From: Dyadobacter sp. CY323
GTDB lineage: Bacteria; Bacteroidota; Bacteroidia; Cytophagales; Spirosomataceae
Assembly (NCBI RefSeq): GCF_021390245.1
Contig: NZ_JAJUXH010000031.1
Coordinates: forward strand, 1-62,725
DNA length: 62,725 bases
Reading direction: 5' to 3'
The translations under genes were made by a program, and so were the position numbers. Positions 44,637-52,906 of the stretch are shown in pieces. Positions within the stretch are counted from its first letter, which is position 1; the number at the start of each line of letters is the position of its first letter. The notes below the pieces were generated by a model. It was not told the origin of the DNA. It made no database searches and saw nothing but the letters and a program-made list of their open reading frames with translations.

Positions 44637-45291
44637 AAAGTCCCCTTGAGGGGATTTGGGGGAGAAAAAACGATTCTCGGTAATGCCCCCGACCCCTGAA
44701 GGGGAGACTTTTATTTTCATCGATTCATCTGTTCGCATAGAGAAAAAAATCGAATGAAGCACAATGCAAAGCCCCCTTGAGGGGGTTGAGGGGAGAAAAA
44801 CGCAACTTCCTAATGCAATTGGACTAAGAGTAATGCATCTCGGTAATGCCCCCGACCCCTGAAGGGGAGACTTTTATTTTCATCGATTCATATGTTCGTA
44901 CAGAGAAAAAAATCCAATGAAGCACAATGCAAAGCCCCCTTGAGGGGGTTGGGGGAGAAAAAACGCAACTTCCTAATGCAATTCGACTGAGAGTAATGCA
45001 TCTCGGTAATGCCCCCGGCCCCTGAAGGGGAGACTTTTATTTTCATCGATTCATCTGTTCGCATAGAGAAAAAAATCCAAATGAAGCACTATGCAAAGCC
45101 CCCTTGAGGGGGTTGGGGGGAGAAAACGCGCAACTTCCTAATGCATTTGGACTGAGTTAATGCATCTCGCTAATGCCCCCGGCCCCTGAAGGGGAGACAT
45201 TTATTTTCATCGATTCATCTGTTCGCATAGAGAAAAAATATCCAATGAAGCACAATGCAAAGCCCCCTTGAGGGGGTTGGGGGGAGAAAAC
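44637..45291. repeat. 164-bp tandem repeat array with two hairpins per unit
   Basis: Units begin AAAG-CCCCCTTGAGGGGG at 44637, 44768, 44931, 45095 and 45259, with spacings 131, 163, 164 and 164. The first unit starts with a variant (TCCCCTTGAGGGG) and lacks about 33 bases. The last is partial and runs into the end of the DUF3500 gene. Each unit has CCCCC-TTGA-GGGGG and CCCC-TGAA-GGGG hairpins, and shared tracts such as TTATTTTCATCGATTCAT. It fills the gap between the DUF3500 stop and the DUF559 start. Confidence 0.92.
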
Positions 45292-46368
45292 CTAATGCGC
45301 CTTCTCATAATGCATTTTCAGCAAATCTTCTCCAAAATCACTGGTGAGATCTCTTACTACCGAATGAATGTGGTTCCCGCCGTTTTGTGTGTTATCGAAT
45401 TCGATTAGAAATGTGGGGCCGTGGATGCGGTAGTAATGTCCGTGGCCGGAGCCGATTTCGGGTTTTTGTTCTCCCATCCAGGCGAAATGGATTTTGTTCA
45501 GATCATTTTTTTCAAGCTCGGCCCATTGCTGGTTCTTTAATGTAACATGGTAGCGGCGCAGGTATTCCATGATCAGGTTTTTAAAAACTGCCTTTTGCGC
45601 AGCCGACATGTCACCCATCGGAACACCCTCCATTTTGTCCAATGAAGCTTTTCGTGAATTGGACGTAAAAATTTCATTCGGGGCTTTGGTACCCATGCTT
45701 GCCTTTTCGAGCTGGGCGGCATTTAAACTGTGTAAAAGCTCAAATGCTATATCTTGTTCCGCCTTCAAAATCCGCTTCCCTTTTTGCGGAACATCGGCGA
45801 GTACCGTACCCGGGTTACTGCCCATGAAGCTCGGCGTGAAGGTTACCTCACCGTTTACAGAGGAAAAATGAAGTGACAAATGATGGCCTTCCACACGCCA
45901 TCCCCACGGTTCCGCGCCGGGAGTTCCGAAGACTAGAAATGCATAGTTTTCAGGATCGCGGTACGTATCGTTTGCGGGCCGGGTTTCGACAACGCGCAGT
46001 ACATTTTCAAGATCGATAATCTGCTCGGCTTTGCTATAACCTTCCTGGCTTAGAACCAGTTTGATCATATTCATCGCCGCTTTTTTCTGATCGGAGTTTA
46101 TATTTTTAAATGTAATCCCTTTTCTGGCTCGTGGTGTAAAATTCCAGTCGAACCGTGCGGGATCGGAGAATGAGAGGCTGGCTTCTTTTAGTTGTTCCGC
46201 CGAAAGTGTTTTTAAAAATGCCTGCACAACGGCTGTCATTTCCTTCGCAAACTTTTCGTCCTTTTTGGTTTTGATACGATCATCGTTACCTGCATTTCCT
46301 TTACTAATAAAGCCGCCCGAAGCAACAAGCAATGTCAAAAACGAGACTACGAAAGCGATCTTTTTCAT
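45292..46368 (-). CDS. DUF3500-family exported protein
   Basis: A 358-aa protein with a signal peptide (MKKIAFVVSFLTLLVASGG). The family core is visible as FDWNFTPRARKGITFKNINS, GTPGAEPWGWRVEGHHLSLH FSS, VTFTPSFMGSNPG and HYYRIHGPTFLIEFDNTQNG GNHIHSVVRD. The histidine-rich motifs suggest metal binding but the function is not known. It stands alone. Confidence 0.93.
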   Translation of the reverse strand: MKKIAFVVSFLTLLVASGGFISKGNAGNDDRIKTKKDEKFAKEMTAVVQAFLKTLSAEQLKEASLSFSDPARFDWNFTPRARKGITFKNINSDQKKAAMNMIKLVLSQEGYSKAEQIIDLENVLRVVETRPANDTYRDPENYAFLVFGTPGAEPWGWRVEGHHLSLHFSSVNGEVTFTPSFMGSNPGTVLADVPQKGKRILKAEQDIAFELLHSLNAAQLEKASMGTKAPNEIFTSNSRKASLDKMEGVPMGDMSAAQKAVFKNLIMEYLRRYHVTLKNQQWAELEKNDLNKIHFAWMGEQKPEIGSGHGHYYRIHGPTFLIEFDNTQNGGNHIHSVVRDLTSDFGEDLLKMHYEKAH

Positions 46369-46472
46369 ATTCGTTGATTTAGGTATGATAGATTCAATCT
46401 GAGAAAATGAAAAGTATTTGGTGTCAAGAAACTACCATGCATTCCTTTGCTGGGGAATTAATCGAAACAAAC

Positions 46473-46480
46473 TAGTTTTG
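46473..46480 (+). promoter_or_regulatory. -7 box of dgt
   Basis: TAGTTTTG matches the -7 consensus, 20 bases before the ATG. A TTTG lies at 46446-46449, 23 bases upstream, a little further than the norm. Confidence 0.45.
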
Positions 46481-46499
46481 CCGGATTAACTATAACATC

Positions 46500-47843
46500 A
46501 TGAATTGGGAAAAATTGCTCTCCGCAAAACGTTGGGGAAGTGAAGACAAATACAATGCAGACCCCGCAGAAGCAAGGTCGGAGTTTCAGCGCGATTACGA
46601 CCGGCTTATTTTTTCTTCCCCATTCAGAAGATTGCAGAACAAGACGCAGGTATTCCCATTACCTGGTAGTGTTTTCGTACATAACAGACTCACTCACAGC
46701 TTAGAAGTAGCCAGTGTCGGGAAATCGCTCGGGCGGATTTTTTATAACAAACTTAAAAAAGACGATGCTGCGGTCGATGAAAAATTGCCGTTGATCAGTG
46801 AGATCGGGAACATCGTTTCGGCAGCTTGTCTCGCGCACGACCTTGGAAACCCGGCTTTCGGACATTCGGGAGAAGCTGCGATATCTCATTACTTCACCAA
46901 TGGCGATGGCTTCATGTACAAAAACCAAGTTTCGGAAGCGCAGTGGGCAGATCTGATCGATTTCGAAGGTAATGCAAACGCATTCAGGATATTAACCCAT
47001 CCTTATGCCGGGAAAGGTTACGGTAGTTTTGCATTGACTTACGCGACATTAGCCGCCATTGCCAAATATCCCTGCGAATCGCTGGCTGGCCATAACAAAG
47101 CAAATATTTACACAAAAAAATACGGATTTTTTCAGTCGGAGCTGAGTGGTTTTCAGAAGATCGCGACCGAGCTGGGCATGGATCAGGTTACCGGTTCGCC
47201 GCTGGTTTACAAACGCCATCCGCTCGTTTATCTGGTAGAAGCTGCCGATGATATTTGCTATAACATCATCGATCTTGAAGATGCGCACCGGCTCAAAATC
47301 CTCTCCTATCACGATGTCGAAACGCTTTTGCTGCAATTATGTCAGGATCCGAAAATGCCTTCCCGGCTTGCTGAAATCGACGATGATGACGCCAAGATCA
47401 GCTTGCTGCGTGCCAAGTCGATCAGTACCTTGATCGGGCTATGCTCGGAGTTATTTTATGACGAGCAAAAAACGATACTGAATGGAGATTTTAACCGCAG
47501 CCTGATCGACGGGATTCCCGAGCCTTTCCGTAGTGCAATGAAAGAAATTGCCAGAATATCCGTCAACAAAATTTACAATTATGCCTCCGTAGTGCAGATT
47601 GAGGTGGCTGGCTACAAAGTAATGGGTGGCCTGCTAGAAGAATTCGTACCTGCCTATCTGAATAACAATTCGCATTATACCCGGAAACTGGTGGAGCTCA
47701 TTCCCAAGCAATTCATTACTTCCAGGACGGACCCTTACTCGAAGATTCAGACCGTTCTGGATTTTGTTTCCGGTATGACGGACCTTTATGCGGTTGAATT
47801 GTTTCGAAAAATCAAGGGAATTTCTTTTCCCTCAATATCATAG
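46500..47843 (+). CDS. dgt: Deoxyguanosinetriphosphate triphosphohydrolase-like HD-domain protein
   Basis: A 447-aa HD-domain hydrolase. It opens MNWEKLLSAKRWG and has RDYDRLIFSSPFRRLQNKTQ, VFPLPGSVFVHNRLTHSLEV ASVG (first histidine) and ACLAHDLGNPAFGHSGEAAI (HD pair). The enzyme splits dNTPs into deoxynucleoside and triphosphate and so controls dNTP pools; dNTPase activity can also protect against phage. It is followed by a probable terminator. Confidence 0.93.
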   Translation: MNWEKLLSAKRWGSEDKYNADPAEARSEFQRDYDRLIFSSPFRRLQNKTQVFPLPGSVFVHNRLTHSLEVASVGKSLGRIFYNKLKKDDAAVDEKLPLISEIGNIVSAACLAHDLGNPAFGHSGEAAISHYFTNGDGFMYKNQVSEAQWADLIDFEGNANAFRILTHPYAGKGYGSFALTYATLAAIAKYPCESLAGHNKANIYTKKYGFFQSELSGFQKIATELGMDQVTGSPLVYKRHPLVYLVEAADDICYNIIDLEDAHRLKILSYHDVETLLLQLCQDPKMPSRLAEIDDDDAKISLLRAKSISTLIGLCSELFYDEQKTILNGDFNRSLIDGIPEPFRSAMKEIARISVNKIYNYASVVQIEVAGYKVMGGLLEEFVPAYLNNNSHYTRKLVELIPKQFITSRTDPYSKIQTVLDFVSGMTDLYAVELFRKIKGISFPSIS

Positions 47844-47872
47844 AAAACTAATTTCCTGGATATACATTCCGA

Positions 47873-47905
47873 TAGACGTAAAAATAATTCGTCTAAGATT
47901 TTTTT
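47873..47905 (+). terminator. Terminator of dgt
   Basis: TAGACG (47873-47878) and CGTCTA (47890-47895) pair around 11 bases, followed by AGA and a run of seven Ts, 30 bases after the stop. Confidence 0.55.
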
Positions 47906-47947
47906 GTGTAAATTGTTGAACGAAATAACAAGTCGCAACTCCCTCAT

Positions 47948-49072
47948 ATGGAAATTAAACAATTGGTTTACACCAGTACCTCCGCGAACGTAACATTCCC
48001 ATTTACCCCGCACCTGTTTTTTGTCTTTGGCAACAGAGAGCTTCTGGAAAAAAGTGATGTGATCGAAAAACTGGCAGAACTTTATCCGCAAGCTCTTTTT
48101 TCGGGGTGCTCCACGGCCGGCGAAATCGCCGCCGTTTCTGTGAAAGATAACACCATTATCATCACGGGGATCCGGTTTGATGAAACAATCGTAAAAAGCT
48201 CAGAGGTTACTTTGGACGACATTGATTTCAGCAGCATTGAAGCCGGAAGAAAATTGGTTGCTCAACTTCCAAAAGATGGCCTGAAACACGTTTTTGTTGT
48301 TTCAGATGGTCTTAAAGTAAATGGTACCGACCTCGTAAAAGGAATGACTCAGGGGCTCGATCCCGAAGTAACACTGACCGGCGGGCTGGCGGGCGACGGG
48401 TCACAATTTTCCAAAACCGTGATCGTAGAACCTAATGGGACAATAACCAGCGAAAGCGTAGCCGCAATCGGGTTTTATGGAGAGAATCTGACAATTGGTT
48501 TCGGATCTCGCGGAGGTTGGGACAGCTTTGGTCTGGACCGGCTGGTAACCCGTTCAAAAGAAAATATATTGTTTGAGATTGACGGCGAGCCTGCCCTCGA
48601 TTTGTATAAATCCTTTTTGGGAGATAAAGCAAAAGACCTGCCTGCATCGGGATTACTTTTCCCGCTCAGCATGCGGGATAATGAAGACCGCGCTCCGGTT
48701 GTACGTACGATTTTAGGCATTAATGAAGAAGAAAAGAGCCTCACTTTTGCGGGCGACATTCCGCAGGGTTCTTTTGTGCGCCTGATGAAAGCCAATAACG
48801 ACAGGCTCATTACCGGGGCCGAAGAAGCGGCGCATGCTGCCGCTGACGGATTAAACAGCAGTCCCGAATTCGCTCTTCTTGTTAGCTGTGTGGGTAGAAA
48901 ATTAGTCCTTAAACAAATGGTCGAAGAGGAGGTTGAAAGCGTATCTGAAGTATTGGGCAGTCCGGTTATTACCGGGTTTTACTCGTACGGCGAACTGGCC
49001 CCATTCAACCGGAATGCATTGTGCGAGCTGCATAATCAAACCATGACCATTACCACTTTCAGCGAATCTTAA
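47948..49072 (+). CDS. FIST-domain sensory protein
   Basis: A 374-aa cytosolic protein with FIST N (about 20-215; PHLFFVFGNRELLEKSDVIE, FSGCSTAGEIAAVSVKDNTI, LTGGLAGDGSQFSKTVIVE) and FIST C (about 220-355; LLFPLSMRDNEDRAPVVRTI, GFYSYGELAPFNRNALCELH NQT). FIST domains bind small ligands, possibly amino acids, and feed signal pathways. It is first in a four-gene unit, one base before the PAS-kinase start. Confidence 0.93.
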   Translation: MEIKQLVYTSTSANVTFPFTPHLFFVFGNRELLEKSDVIEKLAELYPQALFSGCSTAGEIAAVSVKDNTIIITGIRFDETIVKSSEVTLDDIDFSSIEAGRKLVAQLPKDGLKHVFVVSDGLKVNGTDLVKGMTQGLDPEVTLTGGLAGDGSQFSKTVIVEPNGTITSESVAAIGFYGENLTIGFGSRGGWDSFGLDRLVTRSKENILFEIDGEPALDLYKSFLGDKAKDLPASGLLFPLSMRDNEDRAPVVRTILGINEEEKSLTFAGDIPQGSFVRLMKANNDRLITGAEEAAHAAADGLNSSPEFALLVSCVGRKLVLKQMVEEEVESVSEVLGSPVITGFYSYGELAPFNRNALCELHNQTMTITTFSES

Positions 49073-49073
49073 G

Positions 49074-50426
49074 ATGAATATGCCCGAACTTACGGACACC
49101 AATTATCACCGGCTGCTCAAACGCCAGATCCGGAAATCATTGCCGCCCGAGTTAGCCGAACACCCTGAAATGCAAGATTTTCTGTTGTCTGTTCATCAGG
49201 CTTACTCAGAATTTCAGGACGATCTTGGGCGCGTGGAACTGATCCTCGAACAAAGCTCCGGCGAATTATTTAAGGCCAACCGGGAACTGAGCAGGATTGC
49301 CCAGGAAAAAACCGAAGAGGCCGCATTGACCAATAAAAGGCTGGAAGAAGTTGTCAGCAGCATTACGGAGGTTTTGGTACAGCTCGACGCAAATGGCAAC
49401 ATTACCTACCTGAACAAAGCCTGGGAAACCATCACCGGGTATCGGGTAGACGAAAGTGTAAACCGTAACTGGACTGATTTTTTCGCCGACTCTGCCGAAG
49501 AACTTTATACGATGTTCAACTCCGATCTACCTGTAACAGAAGCTACTATCAAAGTTTTTACAGCTACCGGAGCAGAAATTTGGATCGGGATTTCGCTTAC
49601 CCGGCAATACGCGGGCGACAAGCATATCGGATATACAGGCACATTGTCCGACGTGACGGAGCGGGTAGTGGCGGAGAAAAAATCAAAATCGTATATGCGC
49701 GATCTGGAACGCATTAACGCCGAACTGGATCAATTCGCATATGTAGTAAGCCACGATTTGAAAGCACCGTTGCGCGCGATAAACAACTTGTCTGAGTGGA
49801 TTGAGGAGGATATCAGCCATTTATTGGAAGGCGACACAACCGACCAGTTTAGGCTTCTGCGGGGCCGCGTCCACCGAATGGAAAGTCTGATCAACGGGAT
49901 TTTGTCTTATTCGAGAGCCGGCAGGATCAAGACGGTGAAAGAGAAATTTACCATTAAATCCCTCGTCGACGATCTGCGCGAGACATTTAGCAGTAAAAAC
50001 ACTACCCGGTTCATCCTGGAAGGAAATGATGCTCTCGATATAGAGACGGAGAAAATCACATTGACCCAAATCCTGCAAAACCTGATTTCAAACGGGATCA
50101 AGTACAATGATAAGCCCGAAGTAGAGATCAAAATCGGCTGGAAGGAATGCGAGAACAAATATGAGTTCCATGTAGCTGATAATGGCCCGGGAATTGCTCA
50201 GGAATTTCATGAAAAGATCTTTGTCATTTTCCAAACCCTTCAGGCACGGGACGAGGTAGAAAGTACGGGAGTCGGACTGGCAATTGTTAAAAAAATACTG
50301 GATGAAAAAGGCGGTTTGATCCGGATCGAATCAAAAATGAAGGAGGGTACCAAATTCATTTTTACCTGGCCAAAGAACGAAATGAAAGAAACAGAAACAT
50401 CATTAAAAAATAACCCTTTTCAGTAA
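49074..50426 (+). CDS. PAS-domain sensor histidine kinase
   Basis: A 450-aa soluble kinase. A helical coiled segment (about 40-95) is followed by a PAS domain (about 93-200; VLVQLDANGNITYLNKAWET), HisKA with H227 (FAYVVSHDLKAPLRAINNLS) and a HATPase domain (ILQNLISNGIKYNDKP, VADNGPGIAQEFHEKIF, STGVGLAIVKKILD). It lies between the FIST protein and two response-regulator-containing genes, so it likely relays the FIST signal. Confidence 0.94.
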   Translation: MNMPELTDTNYHRLLKRQIRKSLPPELAEHPEMQDFLLSVHQAYSEFQDDLGRVELILEQSSGELFKANRELSRIAQEKTEEAALTNKRLEEVVSSITEVLVQLDANGNITYLNKAWETITGYRVDESVNRNWTDFFADSAEELYTMFNSDLPVTEATIKVFTATGAEIWIGISLTRQYAGDKHIGYTGTLSDVTERVVAEKKSKSYMRDLERINAELDQFAYVVSHDLKAPLRAINNLSEWIEEDISHLLEGDTTDQFRLLRGRVHRMESLINGILSYSRAGRIKTVKEKFTIKSLVDDLRETFSSKNTTRFILEGNDALDIETEKITLTQILQNLISNGIKYNDKPEVEIKIGWKECENKYEFHVADNGPGIAQEFHEKIFVIFQTLQARDEVESTGVGLAIVKKILDEKGGLIRIESKMKEGTKFIFTWPKNEMKETETSLKNNPFQ

Positions 50427-50444
50427 TCAAGCTAACTAACTAAA

Positions 50445-50876
50445 ATGTCCTTTTCTAATCCAATTCCGATGACCATACTACTGGTAGAAGACGATGAAGT
50501 AGACGTGATGAACGTGAAACGCGCATTCAAGAAAAACAACATTTCGAACCGACTGGTCGTAGCATCCAACGGTATCGATGCACTCGAAGTTTTGCGCTCC
50601 ACTTCGCCGGATAATCCAAAGCCGCGAATCGTGCTTCTAGACCTTAATATGCCTAAAATGGGTGGCATTGAATTTCTGAAAGAGATCCGTCAGGACCCCG
50701 AGCTTAGCTCATTATCGGTTTTTGTGATGACCACATCGAATGAGGACAGCGATAAGATCGACGCATTCAACCTGAATGTGGCAGGCTATATCCTTAAACC
50801 ACTTTCGATGGACCGGTTTATATCCGCAGTGTCTACATTGAACAGTTACTGGACACTCTGCGAGTATCCCGAATAA
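50445..50876 (+). CDS. Single-domain response regulator (Rcp1-like)
   Basis: A 143-aa receiver domain: acidic pair at 16-17 (LLVEDDEVD), phosphoacceptor D66 in RIVLLDLNMPKMGG, threonine in VFVMTTSNEDSD and lysine in GYILKPLSMDRF. There is no output domain, so it would act by protein interaction or as a phosphorelay step between the kinase at 49074 and the hybrid kinase at 50903. Confidence 0.94.
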   Translation: MSFSNPIPMTILLVEDDEVDVMNVKRAFKKNNISNRLVVASNGIDALEVLRSTSPDNPKPRIVLLDLNMPKMGGIEFLKEIRQDPELSSLSVFVMTTSNEDSDKIDAFNLNVAGYILKPLSMDRFISAVSTLNSYWTLCEYPE

Positions 50877-50902
50877 ATTCATTCCGCTTATTTTCCCCTT
50901 TT

Positions 50903-52906
50903 ATGACACCTATCAGTATTCTGCTTGTTGAAGACGATGAGATCGACGCAATGAACCTGCTTCGTGCTATCGGTAAGTCACAGGTAGAAATCGGGGATGT
51001 CAGGATCTGCAAATACGCCGAAGATGCGTTGTTAACACTCGATTCCTGGTCGCCAGGATGCGTGCTGCTGGATTACCAGCTCCCAAAAACAAACGGGCTG
51101 GAATTGTTGAAAAAAATCAAAAAGCTGGCGCCGCATTTACCCGTGATCGTACTCACGTCCCAGGGCGATGAGCGAATTGCGGTTGAAATGATGAAAGCGG
51201 GCGCGACCGATTATTTTCCAAAATCAGAAATTACCCCCGAGAAGCTGAGGAAGGCTTTCCATACGCTGGGAAAAATGCTCGAAGTGGAAAAAGGCCGAGA
51301 GGAAGCGAAGCTAAAACTGGCTGAAAAAGAGGAATTTATAAACAAAATTGCATTACTATCCCCCAATATCATCTACGTAATTGATATTGAAAAATGGGCG
51401 GATATTTTCCACAACAAACAAATCTGGAAAATATTGGGCTATTCGGAAGAAGACATCATTACCGATACCCAAAACGGATTAACGAAGATCATCAACAATC
51501 AGGATCAGCTTTCGTTCCGCCGGCACTATCAATATATGCGGCACAGTGTGAAGGATACAGATGTGGTTGAAAAAGAATTCAGGCTGAAACACAAAGATGG
51601 GTCAGAAGTATGGATCATCACGCGGGAAGTCCCTTTTAAGAGAAATGATAAAGGGGCCGTGCAGGAAGTTTTAGGAACTGCGATTGACATTACAAGCAGA
51701 AAACTAGCTGAAAAGGAACTGATCCAGGCGAAAAAAGACGCCGAAGAAGCTACCCGGATCAAATCGGATTTCCTTTCGACGATGAGTCACGAAATCCGTA
51801 CGCCCATGAACGGGATCATCGGTTTCACAGATATTCTTCTGAACGGCGACTTTTCAGGGCAGGATAAGGAATATTTGAAAATGATTAAAAGCTCGGCCGA
51901 CAATCTGATGGTGATCCTCAACGATATCCTGGATTTTTCAAAGATAGAAGCAGGGAAATTTGGTCTGGAACACTTCGAATTCGATTTGAAAGAGAAACTT
52001 GATTTTTTGATCAAAACCTTCGAGATCCGGGCCAGGGAAAAATTGATAGACCTGCAATTTCAGTTTGACGACGACGTGCCGCATATGGTTATGGGCGACG
52101 CATACCGGCTCAACCAGATCCTGATCAACCTGGTGGGCAATGCCATTAAATTCACCGAAAACGGTTTTGTAAAAGTTGCCGTGCATCTGCACAAAGATCA
52201 TGGATCGAGCGTGGATCTGAGAATCGAGGTATCCGACTCTGGAATAGGCATTTCCGAAGACAAGCTGGGTATCATCTTTGAAAGTTTTTCGCAGGCCCAT
52301 CACAACAATGCGACACGTTATTTTGGCGGCACCGGTCTCGGTTTAAGCATTACGCGCAAGATTACCGAGCTAATGAACGGTACGATTACGGCTAAAAGTA
52401 AACTCAATGAAGGTGCGCTGTTTACAGTGGTCCTCAACTTTGGAAAAGCCATCAAGTTGGTCGGGGAAGAAAAAGCAAAAACGACGGACATTCCCTCATT
52501 GACAGGGTATAGCATTCTGGCCGCAGAAGATATACTCGCCAATCAGATCCTGCTGAAACATTTGCTGAAAAAATGGGGGGCGAAATTTGTGATCTGTAAC
52601 AATGGTACTGAAGTGCTGCATTGCCTTGATGATGGCGGTGAGTATGATTTGATTTTAATGGATATTCAAATGCCGGTGATGGACGGGATTACGGCGATGA
52701 AAAAAATCAGGGGCAGCTATCCCCAATATGCCAAAGTGCCCGTGATTGCATTTACAGCAGATACTTTCGCCCAAACCGCCCCGGAAATCGCAAGCTGCAA
52801 TTTCACTGATTTTGTCACAAAACCCTTCAAAGCCGACGAACTGATCCGGGTGATTAACAGACATCTTGCATTCACAACAACAGCCAGTGCAGCGGTTGTC
52901 AGCTAA
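50903..52906 (+). CDS. Hybrid histidine kinase: receiver-PAS-kinase-receiver
   Basis: A 667-aa protein. N-terminal receiver (D57 in GCVLLDYQLPKTNG), PAS/PAC (about 145-270; SRKLAEKEL linker), HisKA with H296 (LSTMSHEIRTPMNGIIGFTD), HATPase (INLVGNAIKFTENGFVKVAV, GTGLGLSITRKITELMNGTI) and a C-terminal receiver (D587 in YDLILMDIQMPVMDG). The leading receiver lets it take the phosphoryl signal from upstream partners. Its 3' end overlaps the convergent molybdenum-hydroxylase gene by eight bases. Confidence 0.95.
   Translation: MTPISILLVEDDEIDAMNLLRAIGKSQVEIGDVRICKYAEDALLTLDSWSPGCVLLDYQLPKTNGLELLKKIKKLAPHLPVIVLTSQGDERIAVEMMKAGATDYFPKSEITPEKLRKAFHTLGKMLEVEKGREEAKLKLAEKEEFINKIALLSPNIIYVIDIEKWADIFHNKQIWKILGYSEEDIITDTQNGLTKIINNQDQLSFRRHYQYMRHSVKDTDVVEKEFRLKHKDGSEVWIITREVPFKRNDKGAVQEVLGTAIDITSRKLAEKELIQAKKDAEEATRIKSDFLSTMSHEIRTPMNGIIGFTDILLNGDFSGQDKEYLKMIKSSADNLMVILNDILDFSKIEAGKFGLEHFEFDLKEKLDFLIKTFEIRAREKLIDLQFQFDDDVPHMVMGDAYRLNQILINLVGNAIKFTENGFVKVAVHLHKDHGSSVDLRIEVSDSGIGISEDKLGIIFESFSQAHHNNATRYFGGTGLGLSITRKITELMNGTITAKSKLNEGALFTVVLNFGKAIKLVGEEKAKTTDIPSLTGYSILAAEDILANQILLKHLLKKWGAKFVICNNGTEVLHCLDDGGEYDLILMDIQMPVMDGITAMKKIRGSYPQYAKVPVIAFTADTFAQTAPEIASCNFTDFVTKPFKADELIRVINRHLAFTTTASAAVVS

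Noticed and set aside
44637..45291. CRISPR array
   Set aside because: The unit is about 164 bp and repeats as a whole, with no short repeat plus variable spacer pattern and no cas genes.
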